From Legionella antarctica (GTDB lineage Bacteria; Pseudomonadota; Gammaproteobacteria; Legionellales; Legionellaceae), in NCBI RefSeq assembly GCF_011764505.1, contig NZ_AP022839.1:3145001-3209000 (forward strand): DNA of 64,000 nucleotides. Direction: 5' to 3'. Made by a program: the position numbers and the translations under genes. The notes under the pieces were generated by a model that saw only the letters and a program-made list of their open reading frames with translations, did not search any database and had not been told where the DNA came from. This document shows, in pieces, positions 63,909-64,000 of this stretch (position 1 is its first letter; every line of letters begins with the position of its first letter).

Positions 63909-63954
63909 TTTTTTCATCAGCAAATAGGCGTCTTAGCAATTGCTGATGAAAAAA
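63909..63954. terminator. Bidirectional terminator-like hairpin after comM
   Basis: TTTTTTCATCAGCAA (63909-63923) and TTGCTGATGAAAAAA (63940-63954) form a perfect 15-bp inverted repeat with a 16-nt loop. Six A/T at the base of each arm give a U-rich end in either direction. It is about 90 bp after the comM stop. Confidence 0.55.
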
Positions 63955-64000
63955 GTACGATAAGTCATCGCAAATATTGGCTTGCATTTATACGATATGT

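Noticed and set aside
1..64000. CRISPR array, tRNA or rRNA genes
   Set aside because: No regularly spaced repeats and no tRNA cloverleaf or rRNA segment was recognised on reading; a covariance-model scan would be needed to exclude tRNAs formally.

Overview
The window looks like a chromosomal segment of a Legionella-type gammaproteobacterium. The evidence is the AT-rich background (my impression is about 40% GC), two paralogous F-box/ankyrin-like proteins of the kind Legionella uses as Dot/Icm effector candidates, conserved gammaproteobacterial blocks (radC | coaBC-dut-algC; sufR-B-C-D-S-U-T; fau | glnB | ubiK-comM) and many young insertion sequences. The species cannot be named from the sequence alone.

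Layout. 1-1265: truncated IS66-family element. 1.4-5.1 kb: TIGR02444-family protein, GtrB/GtrA polyprenyl-sugar pair, ChbG-like deacetylase, EamA transporter. 5.3-8.9 kb: accessory patch with an IS4/IS701-like transposase, an unclassified reverse transcriptase and a frameshifted effector-like gene. 9.2-15.6 kb: rdgB, a TPR-methyltransferase fusion, algC, dut, coaBC, radC. 15.6-21.1 kb: bcsE-bcsF-bcsG, with bcsG split by an IS3-family element. 21.2-22.3 kb: beta-carbonic anhydrase. 22.5-31.2 kb: a tight ten-gene minus-strand operon that looks like a discrete-enzyme polyketide/fatty-acid pathway with a complete beta-branching (HMG-CoA-synthase) cassette. 31.4-46.1 kb: galU-pgi-bcsC on the minus strand and bcsR-Q-A-[IS66]-B-Z on the plus strand. 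46.5-48.5 kb: methyltransferase and the second effector-like gene. 48.9-55.8 kb: epmA and the suf operon. 56.2-63.8 kb: phaC, DUF1499 protein, TVP38-family protein, pabC-like lyase, small acidic protein, fau, glnB, ubiK, comM.

How the genes fit together. The cellulose locus is of the E. coli type (bcsE/F/G plus bcsR/Q/A/B/Z/C). It is unusual in carrying pgi and galU next to bcsC; with algC at 11.7-13.1 kb this gives a local route from fructose-6-P to UDP-glucose, the substrate of BcsA. Two c-di-GMP receptors are encoded (BcsE and the PilZ domain of BcsA) but no cyclase or phosphodiesterase. Two transposons have damaged the locus. An IS3-family element removes the last 112 residues of BcsG, and IS66 replaces the last seven residues of BcsA and separates bcsA from bcsB-bcsZ.

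The most noteworthy content is the operon at 22.5-31.2 kb, lying between the two halves of the cellulose locus. Its ten genes encode HMG-CoA-synthase-like, ECH1-like, ketoreductase, ECH2-like, FabL-like enoyl reductase, FabZ-like dehydratase, ACP, FabF-like KS, a degenerate SDR, and a PKS-type KS with an AT-less C-terminal linker and Tyr in place of one catalytic His. There is no AT, thioesterase or megasynthase. I do not recognise a described pathway with this composition.
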